Shown here piece by piece: positions 35,748-44,941 of a stretch of 64,000 bases of DNA (within the stretch, counting starts at the first letter, position 1; every line of letters starts with the position of its first letter). This DNA is from Maribacter sp. 4G9 (GTDB lineage: Bacteria; Bacteroidota; Bacteroidia; Flavobacteriales; Flavobacteriaceae), in contig NZ_MDGL01000032.1 in the NCBI RefSeq assembly GCF_002742265.1, positions 62,001 through 126,000 of the forward strand. The letters run 5' to 3'. A program made the translations under genes and the position numbers. Below the pieces are notes generated by a model. It was not told where the DNA came from. It saw only the letters and a list, made by a program, of their open reading frames with translations, and did no database searches.

Positions 35748-36801
35748 AGGTATTTAGTTGGTTCATACCGCCAGCAACGTTGATAAATTTTCTGTCCGGA
35801 AAAAGTTCTTGAAGCATCAAAACCGCTCTTTTACTTCGGATACCGGATTGGCAAATAACGTAGATTGGATTTTCCCTTGCTAGTTCGCCCACTCTATTTT
35901 CCAACGTGTCCAGAGGAATATTTTTGGCACCTTTAATATGGTTTCTTTGGAATTCTTGCTCGGTCCGAACGTCTAAAAGCGACACTTTTTTATCCCTTAA
36001 CAAGTTTTGAATTCCGATGGCCTCCATGGATTCCATTACCACCTCGCAATCAAAATCATAGGAATCCTGTAACTCCCTCAATATAAGATTTTCAGAATTT
36101 AATCTAAATTTCATACGTTCCATGCGCTGCGAGAGCGTATCATATAATAACAATGTTCCCGATAGCACACCATCCAATCCGCATACAACCTTAATAACTT
36201 CCAAGGCCTGCAAATTTCCTATAATACCTGGAAGTATACCCAATACTCCATGTTCAATACAATTGGGAACCTCATCTGCTTTTGGCATCTTGGGAAACAA
36301 ACATCGATACGTGGGTCCGTTTTTATAGTTAAATACACTTACCTGTCCCTCAAAACCGTGCAAGGCCCCGTAAACAAATGGCTTTTTTAGAATGACACAA
36401 GCATCGTTTATCAGATACCGCGTAGGAAAATTGTCCGTTGCATCTACTACTACATCATAGTTTTGTATAATTCCTAAAGCATTTCCAGGGTTCAGATAGG
36501 TGTTGTAGACATGAACTATTGTGGATGTATTCTGTGCCAACAATTGCTGCTTGGCCATCTCCACTTTTGGCTTATCTACCATTACTTCCGTATAAAGCAC
36601 CTGTCTGTGTAAATTGGACATGGAAACAACATCGGCATCTACAATTCCTAGAGTTCCTACTCCCATGGCATTGAGATAGGTCATGACGGGCACACCCAGT
36701 CCACCAGCCCCTACGACCAGGACTTTCGCCTTGCCCAAGGTATTTTGGCCCTTTTGGCCAAAACCGGGCAAAATGGTCTGCCTATGGTACCTATCTTCCA
36801 T
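35731..36801 (-). CDS. MoeB/ThiF-type E1 enzyme fused to a rhodanese domain
   Basis: 356 residues. The ThiF/MoeB domain (about 1-245) has the nucleotide motif VVGAGGLGVPVMTYL, VDATDNFPTRYLIND, and the CIEHGVLG segment after a TYRCLFP block. Only one of the four zinc Cys of classical MoeB is plainly present. The rhodanese domain (about 255-356) has the active-site loop VICQSGIRSKRAV. The enzyme adenylates MoaD's C-terminal Gly and, through the rhodanese Cys, may deliver sulfur. Its start touches the mobA stop. Confidence 0.93.
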   Translation of the reverse strand: MEDRYHRQTILPGFGQKGQNTLGKAKVLVVGAGGLGVPVMTYLNAMGVGTLGIVDADVVSMSNLHRQVLYTEVMVDKPKVEMAKQQLLAQNTSTIVHVYNTYLNPGNALGIIQNYDVVVDATDNFPTRYLINDACVILKKPFVYGALHGFEGQVSVFNYKNGPTYRCLFPKMPKADEVPNCIEHGVLGILPGIIGNLQALEVIKVVCGLDGVLSGTLLLYDTLSQRMERMKFRLNSENLILRELQDSYDFDCEVVMESMEAIGIQNLLRDKKVSLLDVRTEQEFQRNHIKGAKNIPLDTLENRVGELARENPIYVICQSGIRSKRAVLMLQELFPDRKFINVAGGMNQLNTYANTY

Positions 36802-37394
36802 CAGGACTCCAATTTTTGCAGGGCTTCCTTATATTCCTCTTGGGAATTGGCATTCAATAAAACTTGCGGGGTTTTAGGGAATACCAGGGAAACGTCGTTA
36901 TTAATAAGAAACTTACGGGGACAGGTACCATTACCCGCCTCAAGGTAAGCGATTGAAGTTTTTAAGGCCTGAGGCTCCCAAATGGCACATAAAGGCTCAG
37001 GAAGCGGATTGTCCCTGTTTGCAAAGGCAGTAGCCATTTTTTGCGTATTGCGCTGAGCGATCAATTCCTTCAAGGAGGCCTCGTCTAATAAGGGAAGGTC
37101 ACAGGCCAATACTAGCCAGGCAACATCTGGATATTTCCTATATGCCGAAAGCAATCCATTGTAAGGACCTCTAAATTCATTCCGGTCCAAAATGGTTTTG
37201 AAGCTAGATGCTATTTCTTCATCTTGGTCTTGGCGAACACTCAAAAAGGTTTTATCGCACAGGGTATCCAAAAGGTGGTATAAATGTTCCCTTTGTGGAA
37301 CACCGTGATATGAAATCAGCCCCTTGTCTTGACCCATTCGTGTGCTTTTACCTCCGGAAAGCACCAATCCATACAATCTATCTTTCGTAGTCAT
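36801..37394 (-). CDS. mobA: Molybdenum cofactor guanylyltransferase
   Basis: 197 residues from the ATG at 37392-37394. A further upstream in-frame ATG at 37439 lies deep in moaC, and the family starts at GLVLSGGKSTRMGQDKG. The Asp of LACDLPLL is the metal-binding site. It attaches GMP to the cofactor, giving MGD, which implies that a DMSO-reductase-family enzyme exists elsewhere. The start overlaps the moaC stop by 17 bp. Confidence 0.92.
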   Translation of the reverse strand: MTTKDRLYGLVLSGGKSTRMGQDKGLISYHGVPQREHLYHLLDTLCDKTFLSVRQDQDEEIASSFKTILDRNEFRGPYNGLLSAYRKYPDVAWLVLACDLPLLDEASLKELIAQRNTQKMATAFANRDNPLPEPLCAIWEPQALKTSIAYLEAGNGTCPRKFLINNDVSLVFPKTPQVLLNANSQEEYKEALQKLES

Positions 37395-37851
37395 TTTTTC
37401 CTCCAGATTTTCTTTCCAACTGCACCGTTGTAATGACAATATCCTGGGAGAGCGCCTTGCACATATCGTAAATGGTGAGTGCCGCTACGGAAACTCCGGT
37501 AAGTGCCTCCATTTCCACACCGGTCTTTCCGTTACATTTTACCGTGCAGGTGATATGAAATTGATTTTCACCGGGAACGATGTCCACATCTATTTTTGTC
37601 AAATTGATTTGATGGCACAACGGAATCAGTTCCGATGTTCTTTTCACACCTTGTATCCCTGCAATTACCGCTGTTTGCACGATACTTCCCTTTTTACCCA
37701 GGAAATCCTTATCGGACAATACTTGAAACACTTCCGACGGAAATAGTACCCGCCCGGACGCAACGGCAATTCTTGAAGTCTCCTTTTTTTCAGAAACATC
37801 CACCATGACAGCATTGCCAGATTCATTGATATGTGATAATTTTTTCTCCAT
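37378..37851 (-). CDS. moaC: Cyclic pyranopterin monophosphate synthase
   Basis: 157 residues. Blocks AVMVDVSEKKETSRIAVASG, IVQTAVIAGIQGVKRTSELIPLCHQI and TGVEMEALTGVSVAALTIYDMCKA give all MoaC motifs with the active-site Lys and His. With MoaA it makes cyclic pyranopterin from GTP, the first step of molybdenum cofactor synthesis. It is placed 4 bp after moaA. Confidence 0.97.
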   Translation of the reverse strand: MEKKLSHINESGNAVMVDVSEKKETSRIAVASGRVLFPSEVFQVLSDKDFLGKKGSIVQTAVIAGIQGVKRTSELIPLCHQINLTKIDVDIVPGENQFHITCTVKCNGKTGVEMEALTGVSVAALTIYDMCKALSQDIVITTVQLERKSGGKNDYER

Positions 37852-37855
37852 TTTT

Positions 37856-38839
37856 TTATCCTCCGATGGATGTCATGGAATTTGAAAAAACGTTGGCATA
37901 TTTTTCTTGTGCCTCGAAACCGGTTTTGGCCCTGCTCCCAACTGCTTTTAAAACCTCTTCCTTAACTTTATTTTCTGAATCTTCCCCTCGCATAATATCC
38001 CTTAGGTTCGCACTGGGTTTTCCATACAAACAGGTAATTACGTCGCCTGTGGCAGATACCCTTAACCTGTTACAGGTTCCACAAAAAGTTCTGCTAAAGG
38101 AGGGTATGACCCCAAAGGTTCCAAGGTGCCCCGGAATTTTATAATTTATGGACGTAGATGTCTTTGGTGACTCCAGTTTATAATAGTCAGGATGTTCAGA
38201 CTTGATATGGTCGAGAATGCGCTTGTAGTCCCAAGCAATTTTTTGAAACGTTTTTGATCCTCCATTAAAAGGCATTTCTTCTAAAAACCGAACGGATACC
38301 GGATAATGCTTAGCCAATTCCAAAATGGGTAGAATGTCCTGCGTGTTCTGTCCGTCCAAAGCAATGAAATTGATACGTACGTTGAAACCTTCGCTGATCA
38401 ATCGAATCAGGATGTTATGCACAGTATCGTATTGGTTCCTTCGGGTTATTCGTTCAAAGGTTTCCCTATGTATCGCATCCAGACTTACGTTAATATTCTT
38501 TATCCCCATTGATTTTAGCTCATCAATGTAGGGTCCAATCAAGGTAGCGTTGGTGGTAACTGATATGTCCTTCAAACCATCAAGTCTGTAAAGGTGCCTG
38601 AGCAATTCCATCAAATCCTTTCGAACGAAAGGTTCGCCCCCCGTAATTCTAATCTTATCGATTCCCTGCCCCACCAAAATAGTACTTAAGGTTTTCAATT
38701 CTTCAATGGTGAGCAGTTTATCGTTTTTCGCAAAGTTGATCCCTTCGGCGGGCATACAATAATTACATCGAAGATTACATCGATCCGTAACGGCAAGTCT
38801 TAGGTAATTAATTTTTCTATTATGATTGTCTATCAACAT
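37856..38839 (-). CDS. moaA: GTP 3',8-cyclase (radical SAM)
   Basis: 327 residues. Radical SAM Cys at C21, C25 and C28 (DRCNLRCNYCMP), ITGGEPFVRKD for SAM binding, and the C-terminal second cluster TFCGTCNRLRVSATGDVITCLYG (shortened: FCGTCNRLR). It ends in SIGG, the Gly-Gly tail important in this family. The enzyme converts GTP to a cyclic intermediate used by MoaC. Confidence 0.97.
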   Translation of the reverse strand: MLIDNHNRKINYLRLAVTDRCNLRCNYCMPAEGINFAKNDKLLTIEELKTLSTILVGQGIDKIRITGGEPFVRKDLMELLRHLYRLDGLKDISVTTNATLIGPYIDELKSMGIKNINVSLDAIHRETFERITRRNQYDTVHNILIRLISEGFNVRINFIALDGQNTQDILPILELAKHYPVSVRFLEEMPFNGGSKTFQKIAWDYKRILDHIKSEHPDYYKLESPKTSTSINYKIPGHLGTFGVIPSFSRTFCGTCNRLRVSATGDVITCLYGKPSANLRDIMRGEDSENKVKEEVLKAVGSRAKTGFEAQEKYANVFSNSMTSIGG

Positions 38840-38913
38840 ATTCCTTCAATATAATCTTTAGTGTTGGCAACTCAAAACGTCATCTAAATCTATCACCTTC
38901 CCAGAAGCTCTTT

Positions 38914-39330
38914 TTATGGATGTGCCGAAACCCAGACCGATTTATTTTTGAACATCTCCTTTTTCCAAATAGGTACTGTTCGCTTTAAGGTGTCTATTAA
39001 AAACCGACATGCTTCGAAGGATTCCGACCTATGGGCCGAAGAGGCTCCCACAATTACCACGGCATCCTGTACCTCTTTCCTGCCAACGGCATGTTTGATC
39101 ACCACTTTGTTCAATTTCCATTTCTCCAAGGCCGCATCCGCTAATCTATCCATCTCCTTTAGGGCCATGGATTCATAGGTCTCAAATTCCAGGGCCACTA
39201 CCTGTTCATTATTGGTAAACTCCCGCACAGAACCAACAAAAACACAAATGCCACCGCTGTTGGGGTGGGATAATTCCTGATACACACTATGGGTATCCAG
39301 TTCCTGTACTATTTCTATGATCTTATTCAT
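38914..39330 (-). CDS. moaE: Molybdopterin synthase catalytic subunit
   Basis: 138 residues. It has GGICVFVGSVREF, LEFETYESMALKEM and VGRKEVQDAVVIVGASSAHR, with the conserved Lys in the WKKEMFKNKSVWV end. It inserts two sulfurs into precursor Z from thiocarboxylated MoaD. Start and moaD stop touch, as expected for partners; a 74-bp gap follows before moaA. Confidence 0.95.
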   Translation of the reverse strand: MNKIIEIVQELDTHSVYQELSHPNSGGICVFVGSVREFTNNEQVVALEFETYESMALKEMDRLADAALEKWKLNKVVIKHAVGRKEVQDAVVIVGASSAHRSESFEACRFLIDTLKRTVPIWKKEMFKNKSVWVSAHP

Positions 39331-39572
39331 TAGCCTCCACTTACTGGCGGAATTATCGCCACCTCATCATTGGATTTAAGCTGAACATCATCCTTCGCAT
39401 ATTCACTGTTTACGGCAATTGCCAAAGATGTCAACTTGGAAAATTCGGGATATCTTTTTTTTAAGGCTTGTTTTAGGTCCGCCACCGAATTAGGGGAATC
39501 TTCACCAAAATCCATGATCATTTGGGATTTCCCAACAATATCCTTTGCAATACCAAAAAAAAGTAGGTCCAT
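39330..39572 (-). CDS. moaD: Molybdopterin synthase sulfur-carrier subunit
   Basis: 80 residues, a beta-grasp ubiquitin-like fold. It ends in IIPPVSGG, with the terminal Gly-Gly that MoeB adenylates and that carries the thiocarboxylate. It is the first gene of the molybdenum cofactor run; the upstream gap has the palindrome at 39641-39656. Confidence 0.93.
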   Translation of the reverse strand: MDLLFFGIAKDIVGKSQMIMDFGEDSPNSVADLKQALKKRYPEFSKLTSLAIAVNSEYAKDDVQLKSNDEVAIIPPVSGG

Positions 39573-39640
39573 TTTACTCCAATTTACCCTAGGGACTAGC
39601 CCAAAATACCTGAACCTCTAAATTACTTATTATTCTGGAA

Positions 39641-39656
39641 GTAACGAATTAGTTAC
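39641..39656. promoter_or_regulatory. Palindrome GTAAC-N6-GTTAC upstream of the moaD operon
   Basis: GTAACGAATTAGTTAC; every position but one pair is self-complementary. The 5-6-5 geometry is that of CRP/FNR-family operators. It is 69 bp from the moaD start in the only non-coding gap upstream of the operon (39573-39698). I see no other regulator evidence. Confidence 0.4.
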
Positions 39657-39698
39657 CTCGCTATTTAACCTTTCATTAGGTTTGAATTATACATGTGA

Positions 39699-40517
39699 TT
39701 AGGTTTGCCTCCTACCTTCGACAAAAATAGCTCCTTCGGGCCTTTCGTAAAATTGCTTGTGTTTGGATTCTTTGCTAAGTTCAACGTTTTCAAAATTGAC
39801 GGTATTGTTTCTATCCCCTATGACCCTACCTTCATAATCATACCAGGAAATGGATTTTGGCAATAACAGGTCTTCCACTTTTTGCCAATCGTCATATCGA
39901 ATCCATTTTATATTATCTGAATCCTCCCCTGTCCTATAAGTTACCGTATATCCCAACCAGGACATTTGAAAAGTCTCCGGGTCGTAGTGAATGTAGTATT
40001 CATCCTTTGGTGATGTTCCAACACCAGCATTGTAGGTTATGCTAATCCCCGGATAGGATTTTCCATCAAACTCCAGGCTTTCCGTATTGCCATATTGTAT
40101 GCCTGAATCTCCAAGGACAAAAGGCATTGCATAAAAATAAAACATCAAATTATGATTGAATACCGGGTCTCCTTGGTAGGATTTTGATGTATCCTGTATC
40201 CAAACCTGGTTCCCGTCAAAGCCCATTTCAATCCCGTCCATGGTAATCCTGTCCCGTCTTTTGTACAAATCGATACTATGCACTTCCTTGGAATTCCCTT
40301 TATCAATATCATAGGATAACGTAGAATACTTTTTCCAGTTTTCATGTCCTCCATGGGCATCAAAAACCAGCTTCAAACTAGCCGGGTATTTGTTTTCTTC
40401 CGTAGTACTTGTTTCGGGTGTATCCGTTTTGGTTTCCTTTACTAGCTCGTTTTTTGGTGATTCCTTACACCCAAAGGCAACAAGTATCAGTAATAAGGGA
40501 ATTAGTTGTTTTGTCAT
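39699..40517 (-). CDS. DUF6503 lipoprotein
   Basis: 272 residues from the ATG at 40515-40517; 11 extra residues upstream are possible. A lipoprotein signal ends LVAFGCKES (Cys about 16), then a Thr/Glu-rich linker (about 22-42), then a beta-rich domain starting VFDAHGGHENWKKYSTLSYDI (shortened: AHGGHENWKKYSTL), the DUF6503 hallmark. Repeated aromatic and Asp residues suggest a lipid- or sugar-handling sheet, but function is unknown. Divergent from the rRNA methyltransferase. Confidence 0.78.
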   Translation of the reverse strand: MTKQLIPLLLILVAFGCKESPKNELVKETKTDTPETSTTEENKYPASLKLVFDAHGGHENWKKYSTLSYDIDKGNSKEVHSIDLYKRRDRITMDGIEMGFDGNQVWIQDTSKSYQGDPVFNHNLMFYFYAMPFVLGDSGIQYGNTESLEFDGKSYPGISITYNAGVGTSPKDEYYIHYDPETFQMSWLGYTVTYRTGEDSDNIKWIRYDDWQKVEDLLLPKSISWYDYEGRVIGDRNNTVNFENVELSKESKHKQFYERPEGAIFVEGRRQT

Positions 40518-40574
40518 GGTATTTGGTTTTATTTTTATAGGTCGAAACATTCATCAATAGTTAACATATTCCGT

Positions 40575-40582
40575 TAAATTTG
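40575..40582 (+). promoter_or_regulatory. -7 promoter element for the SpoU methyltransferase
   Basis: TAAATTTG matches TAnnTTTG and ends 6 bp before the ATG at 40589. A leaderless transcript is predicted. No standard -33 TTG. Confidence 0.5.
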
Positions 40583-40588
40583 CTCTAA

Positions 40589-41392
40589 ATGAGTGAAATC
40601 AAGCATATCAGCAGCCTACAGAACCCTTTGGTAAAAAAAGTCCTTTTGCTCAAGGAAAAATCCAGGGAACGAAAGAAAACCGGGCTTTTTGTTTTGGAGG
40701 GAAGAAAGGAAATCGAACTAGCGATATCTAGTGAGTATCTGCTGGATACGCTCTTATTTTGTCCGGAATTGATATCAAAAGAGACCTTGGAGGCCTCCCT
40801 TGAAATGGAGAAAACCCCTTTGATTTCCGTTAGTACCGAAGTATATGGGAAAATGGCCCATAGAAACACCACGGAAGGTGTTATCGCCATTGCCAGAGCG
40901 AAGACCCATGAATTGGACACATTTAAACTACATAGCAAAAACCCTTTGATCCTGGTGGCCGAAGCGCCTGAAAAACCAGGGAATATAGGGGCATTGTTAA
41001 GAACGGCCGATGCCGCAAACCTCGATGCGGTATTCATAGCAAACCCAAAAACGGACCTATATAACCCAAATATTATTCGCTCGAGTGTGGGTTGTATTTT
41101 CTCCAGAAAGATCGTCCTCACAGATACTACCTCCATCATATCGTTTTTGAAGGAAAACAATATTTCCATTTATTGTGCGGCCCTAACGGCTTCCAAACCT
41201 TACACCAATGTTGATTTTAAGGGACCTACCGCCATTGTGGTAGGTACTGAGCATAGTGGTCTTAGTGATGACTGGATTTCAAATTCCAACCAAAATATCC
41301 TTATTCCCATGGAGGGGGCTATCGATTCCATGAATGTTTCCGTATCCGCGGCAATACTTATCTTTGAGGCGAAACGGCAGCGGTTAGGATAA
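40589..41392 (+). CDS. SpoU/TrmH family RNA 2'-O-methyltransferase
   Basis: 267 residues. The N-terminal substrate-binding part contains ISSLQNPLVKKVLLLKEKSR (shortened: ISSLQNPLVKKV), and the C-terminal SPOUT knot has EAPEKPGNIGALLRTADA, PTAIVVGTEHSGLS and the final IPMEGAIDSMNVSVSAAIL, the three SpoU motifs. It methylates a ribose in rRNA or tRNA; the length and N-terminal domain fit the RlmB/TsnR group but the target base is not decided. Confidence 0.92.
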   Translation: MSEIKHISSLQNPLVKKVLLLKEKSRERKKTGLFVLEGRKEIELAISSEYLLDTLLFCPELISKETLEASLEMEKTPLISVSTEVYGKMAHRNTTEGVIAIARAKTHELDTFKLHSKNPLILVAEAPEKPGNIGALLRTADAANLDAVFIANPKTDLYNPNIIRSSVGCIFSRKIVLTDTTSIISFLKENNISIYCAALTASKPYTNVDFKGPTAIVVGTEHSGLSDDWISNSNQNILIPMEGAIDSMNVSVSAAILIFEAKRQRLG

Positions 41393-41429
41393 CAAAAACA
41401 ATAATCGTTCGTTAATCTCAAAAGCCTAT

Positions 41430-42662
41430 ATGGACCACACCCTTGTTTTTTATTGTATTTTGACCATTCTCCTAGGGGATTTTGTACTTTCCACAATATT
41501 AAACTATCTCAACGCGAAGAAATATAAGGATGCCGTCCCTGCAGTAGTAAGCGACGTCTACAATCCTGAGGAATATAAAAAATCACAGGAATACAAATTG
41601 GCCAACTATAGGTTTGGTATCGTGACTTCCGTTTTTTCATTGACTCTTATTGTTGGGTTTTTAATTTTTGGCGGTTTTGGGTTTGTGGATACCATAGTTC
41701 GAGGTATAACAGACAACCAAATCCTTCAGGCGCTGTTATTTTTTGGAATCATTATGATCGGTAGCGATTTTCTGGGTACCCCTTTTTCCTATTATCAGAC
41801 TTTTGTCATCGAAGAGAAATTCGGTTTCAACAAAACCACAAAAAAAACATTCCTATTGGACAAGGTAAAAAGTTGGCTGATGACCATCGTAATCGGCGGA
41901 ATACTATTGTCCTTGGTTATCTGGTTTTTTCAGTTTGCCGGGAAAAGCTTTTGGCTGTACACGTGGTTGTTAATAGCGCTATTCACCTTGTTCATGAATT
42001 TGTTTTACAGCAAATTGATCGTTCCACTGTTCAACAAGCAGGAACCGCTTGAGGCAGGCACATTGAAGCGTAAAATAGAGGCTTACGCGAGCAAGGTAGG
42101 CTTTGAACTAAACAATATTTTCGTCATCAACGGATCCAAAAGATCCACTAAGGCCAATGCCTATTTTTCAGGATTTGGAAAGGAAAAAAGGGTTACCCTC
42201 TATGACACATTGATCAATGATTTGGAAGAGGATGAGATTGTAGCCGTTCTGGCCCATGAAATTGGTCATTACCAGAAAAACCATATCATCTTCAATTTGG
42301 TTACATCGGTATTGCTCACGGGCCTTATGTTGTTCATCCTTTCCTTATTCATTAACAACCCCAGTATTTCCCTGGCCGTTGGTGTTGACCTACCTAGTTT
42401 CCATGCAGCATTGATAGGTTTTGGAATTCTATATAGTCCCATTTCTGAACTTACGGGTCTTTTAATGAATTACTTTTCAAGAAAATTTGAATATCAAGCA
42501 GATGATTTTGCAAAAAACACCTTCTCCGCACCTCCCTTGATATCATCCCTAAAGAAACTTTCAAAAAATAGCTTGAGTAACCTGACGCCCCACCCTACCT
42601 ATGTTTTTGTCCATTATTCACATCCACCTTTGGTAGAAAGAATCAGAAACTTAAAGGCATAA
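41430..42662 (+). CDS. M48 family metallopeptidase (Ste24-like CAAX protease)
   Basis: 410 residues with about seven membrane helices. The zinc motif is VLAHEIGHYQKNH (HExxH), and the third ligand Glu is in SRKFEYQADDFA. This is the long Ste24-type form that cleaves inside the membrane chamber. In bacteria it acts in membrane protein quality control. It is 37 bp after the methyltransferase, possibly in the same transcript. Confidence 0.93.
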   Translation: MDHTLVFYCILTILLGDFVLSTILNYLNAKKYKDAVPAVVSDVYNPEEYKKSQEYKLANYRFGIVTSVFSLTLIVGFLIFGGFGFVDTIVRGITDNQILQALLFFGIIMIGSDFLGTPFSYYQTFVIEEKFGFNKTTKKTFLLDKVKSWLMTIVIGGILLSLVIWFFQFAGKSFWLYTWLLIALFTLFMNLFYSKLIVPLFNKQEPLEAGTLKRKIEAYASKVGFELNNIFVINGSKRSTKANAYFSGFGKEKRVTLYDTLINDLEEDEIVAVLAHEIGHYQKNHIIFNLVTSVLLTGLMLFILSLFINNPSISLAVGVDLPSFHAALIGFGILYSPISELTGLLMNYFSRKFEYQADDFAKNTFSAPPLISSLKKLSKNSLSNLTPHPTYVFVHYSHPPLVERIRNLKA

Positions 42663-42706
42663 TTTTTGTTGTCTAACAGTTAGGATTGTGCTAATTTTAA
42701 TCAAGT

Positions 42707-44911
42707 ATGACACAGGCTGCAATAGAACAAGAGAACAAGCTGATTGCCCAGGAGTATAAGGAGCTTCTACGCATTAGTTACCAAACTTTATCGGACGATG
42801 ATAAAAAACTAATACGAAGTGCCTTTGAGGTTGCCGTTGATGCCCATAAAGACCAACGCAGAAAATCCGGGGAGGCCTATGTATTCCACCCTATTGCCGT
42901 GGCTAAGATTGTAGCTTCGGAAATTGGCTTGGATGCGGTAAGTATTGCTTCCGCCCTTTTACATGACGTAGTGGAGGATACGGTATACACCTTGGACGAT
43001 ATCGATCGTATGTTCGGTGAAACCGTAGCCCGTATCGTAGATGGCCTTACTAAAATATCCCACCTTAAAAAGGATATGAACATCTCCCAACAGGCGGAGA
43101 ACTTCAGAAAAATGCTATTGACACTTAATGATGATGTAAGGGTAATCATCATTAAAATAGCCGATCGTTACCATAATATGCTCACCATGGACTCCATGCC
43201 GGAGCATAAGCAGGTGAAGATTGCCTCTGAAACTTTGTATATCTATGCTCCGCTGGCCCATAGAATTGGACTCTACAATATAAAAACGGAACTGGAGGAT
43301 TTAAGCTTAAAATATACCGAACCGGAAGTCTACTATGATATCAAAAATAAGATCGAGGAGAGCAAGGAAGATCAGCAAGCCTACATAGATACCTTTTCCA
43401 ATATAATAGATAACTCGCTGAAACAGGAAGGGTTAAATTATTATTTAAAAGGCCGGATGAAGTCCATTTTCTCCATGCGGCGAAAAATGAAGGCCCAAAA
43501 TGTGGGCTTTGATGAAATCTATGATAAGTTCGCAATCCGGATAATCTATAAATCCGATGCCAAGAACGAAAAGTTTTTGGCCTGGAAAATTTACTCCATT
43601 GTAACCGATCACTTTACCCCCAACCCTGTACGCCTTAGGGACTGGATATCCTCGCCAAAATCGACCGGATACGAAGCCCTTCACATCACGGTGATGGGAC
43701 CCAAAGGAAAATGGGTAGAAGTACAGATCAGAAGCGAACGGATGCACGAAATTGCCGAAAAGGGTTATGCCGCGCATTTCAAATACAAGCACGGTGAGCA
43801 AAAGGAACAGGGCATCGAAGTGTGGCTGAACAAGCTTCAAGAGGCCTTGGAAAATTCGAATGCGAATGCGGTCGATTTCGTGGAGGAGTTCAAATTGAAC
43901 CTTTACTCCAAAGAAATATTCGTATTCACACCAAAAGGGGAATTAAAATCACTTCCAAAAGGGGCCACACCTCTCGACTTTTCGTTCAACATTCACACGG
44001 AAGTGGGCATGCGTACCCGTGGCGCCAAGGTAAATGGCAAACTGGTACCCCTGAATACGACCCTTCACAGTGGCGATCAGGTGGAAATCATAACATCTGA
44101 ACACGCAAAGCCCAACCAAAACTGGTTGGACTATGCCACAACGGCAAGGGCCAGGGCCAAGATTAAATCGGTTTTACGGGAAGAAAAAAAATCCGTTGCA
44201 GAGGAAGGCAAGGAAATTCTCAGAAGGAAATTAAAATCCCAAAAAATTACCTTGAACGAAGATTCCATCAATAAAATGGTCACCTTTTTCAAACTAAAGA
44301 CCAGTTTGGACCTTTTCTTTAGGGTAGGTATTGGGTCTATAGACAACCAGATGATTCGGGATTTTGCCTCTTCCTACAGCAATGCCTTTATAAGCTTTTT
44401 TAAGAATAGGATCAGAAGGAGCCCAGCTCCAGAGGATATCGATCGGGAAGAAATTACCTCCAAATACGATCTTTTGGTCTTTGGCAAGGAGGAAGAAAAA
44501 TTGGATTATAAACTTTCACAATGCTGTAACCCCATTCCAGGCGATGATGTGTTTGGCTTTGTGAGCGTATCCGAAGGAATCAAGGTCCATAAAAAGAATT
44601 GTCCCAACGCCATTTCGCTCCAGTCGAATTACGCATACCGAATTATCAGCGCGAAATGGGTGGATTCCTCACAGGAAGAATTCAAGGCGGATATCCAGCT
44701 TACCGGTATAGATAACCTAGGTCTTGTAAGTGAGATTACCGAAGTAATCTCCGATAACATGCACGTGAACATGCGCAATCTTAACTTTAGTACGGATGGC
44801 GGCACCTTTACTGGCAAAATTACCGTTGTGGTCAAGAACAAGGGCATCTTGAACAAACTTACCGAGAACCTGCAACAAATAAACGGTATTGACAAAGTGA
44901 CCCGACTGTAG
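42707..44911 (+). CDS. RelA/SpoT family (p)ppGpp synthetase/hydrolase
   Basis: 734 residues. HD hydrolase domain with HDVVED at 86-91, synthetase domain from about 240 to 360 (GRMKSIFSMRRKM, FAIRIIY), TGS domain about 405-465 (IFVFTPKGELKSLPKGATPLDF, shortened: VFTPKGELKSLPKG), a conserved Cys stretch SQCCNPIPGDDVFGFV, and a C-terminal ACT domain. A complete hydrolase motif suggests a bifunctional Rel enzyme setting the stringent response. Upstream TTG-N20-TAATTTTA (42669-42699) is a weak promoter match. Confidence 0.95.
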   Translation: MTQAAIEQENKLIAQEYKELLRISYQTLSDDDKKLIRSAFEVAVDAHKDQRRKSGEAYVFHPIAVAKIVASEIGLDAVSIASALLHDVVEDTVYTLDDIDRMFGETVARIVDGLTKISHLKKDMNISQQAENFRKMLLTLNDDVRVIIIKIADRYHNMLTMDSMPEHKQVKIASETLYIYAPLAHRIGLYNIKTELEDLSLKYTEPEVYYDIKNKIEESKEDQQAYIDTFSNIIDNSLKQEGLNYYLKGRMKSIFSMRRKMKAQNVGFDEIYDKFAIRIIYKSDAKNEKFLAWKIYSIVTDHFTPNPVRLRDWISSPKSTGYEALHITVMGPKGKWVEVQIRSERMHEIAEKGYAAHFKYKHGEQKEQGIEVWLNKLQEALENSNANAVDFVEEFKLNLYSKEIFVFTPKGELKSLPKGATPLDFSFNIHTEVGMRTRGAKVNGKLVPLNTTLHSGDQVEIITSEHAKPNQNWLDYATTARARAKIKSVLREEKKSVAEEGKEILRRKLKSQKITLNEDSINKMVTFFKLKTSLDLFFRVGIGSIDNQMIRDFASSYSNAFISFFKNRIRRSPAPEDIDREEITSKYDLLVFGKEEEKLDYKLSQCCNPIPGDDVFGFVSVSEGIKVHKKNCPNAISLQSNYAYRIISAKWVDSSQEEFKADIQLTGIDNLGLVSEITEVISDNMHVNMRNLNFSTDGGTFTGKITVVVKNKGILNKLTENLQQINGIDKVTRL

Positions 44912-44941
44912 TCAATGATTTAGGAATTGTGTTGCGCAGGC

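Noticed and set aside
44760..44776. CACGTG core within relA/spoT, a possible parS site
   Set aside because: Flanks do not give the TGTTNCACGTGAAACA palindrome, and it lies in a conserved coding segment.
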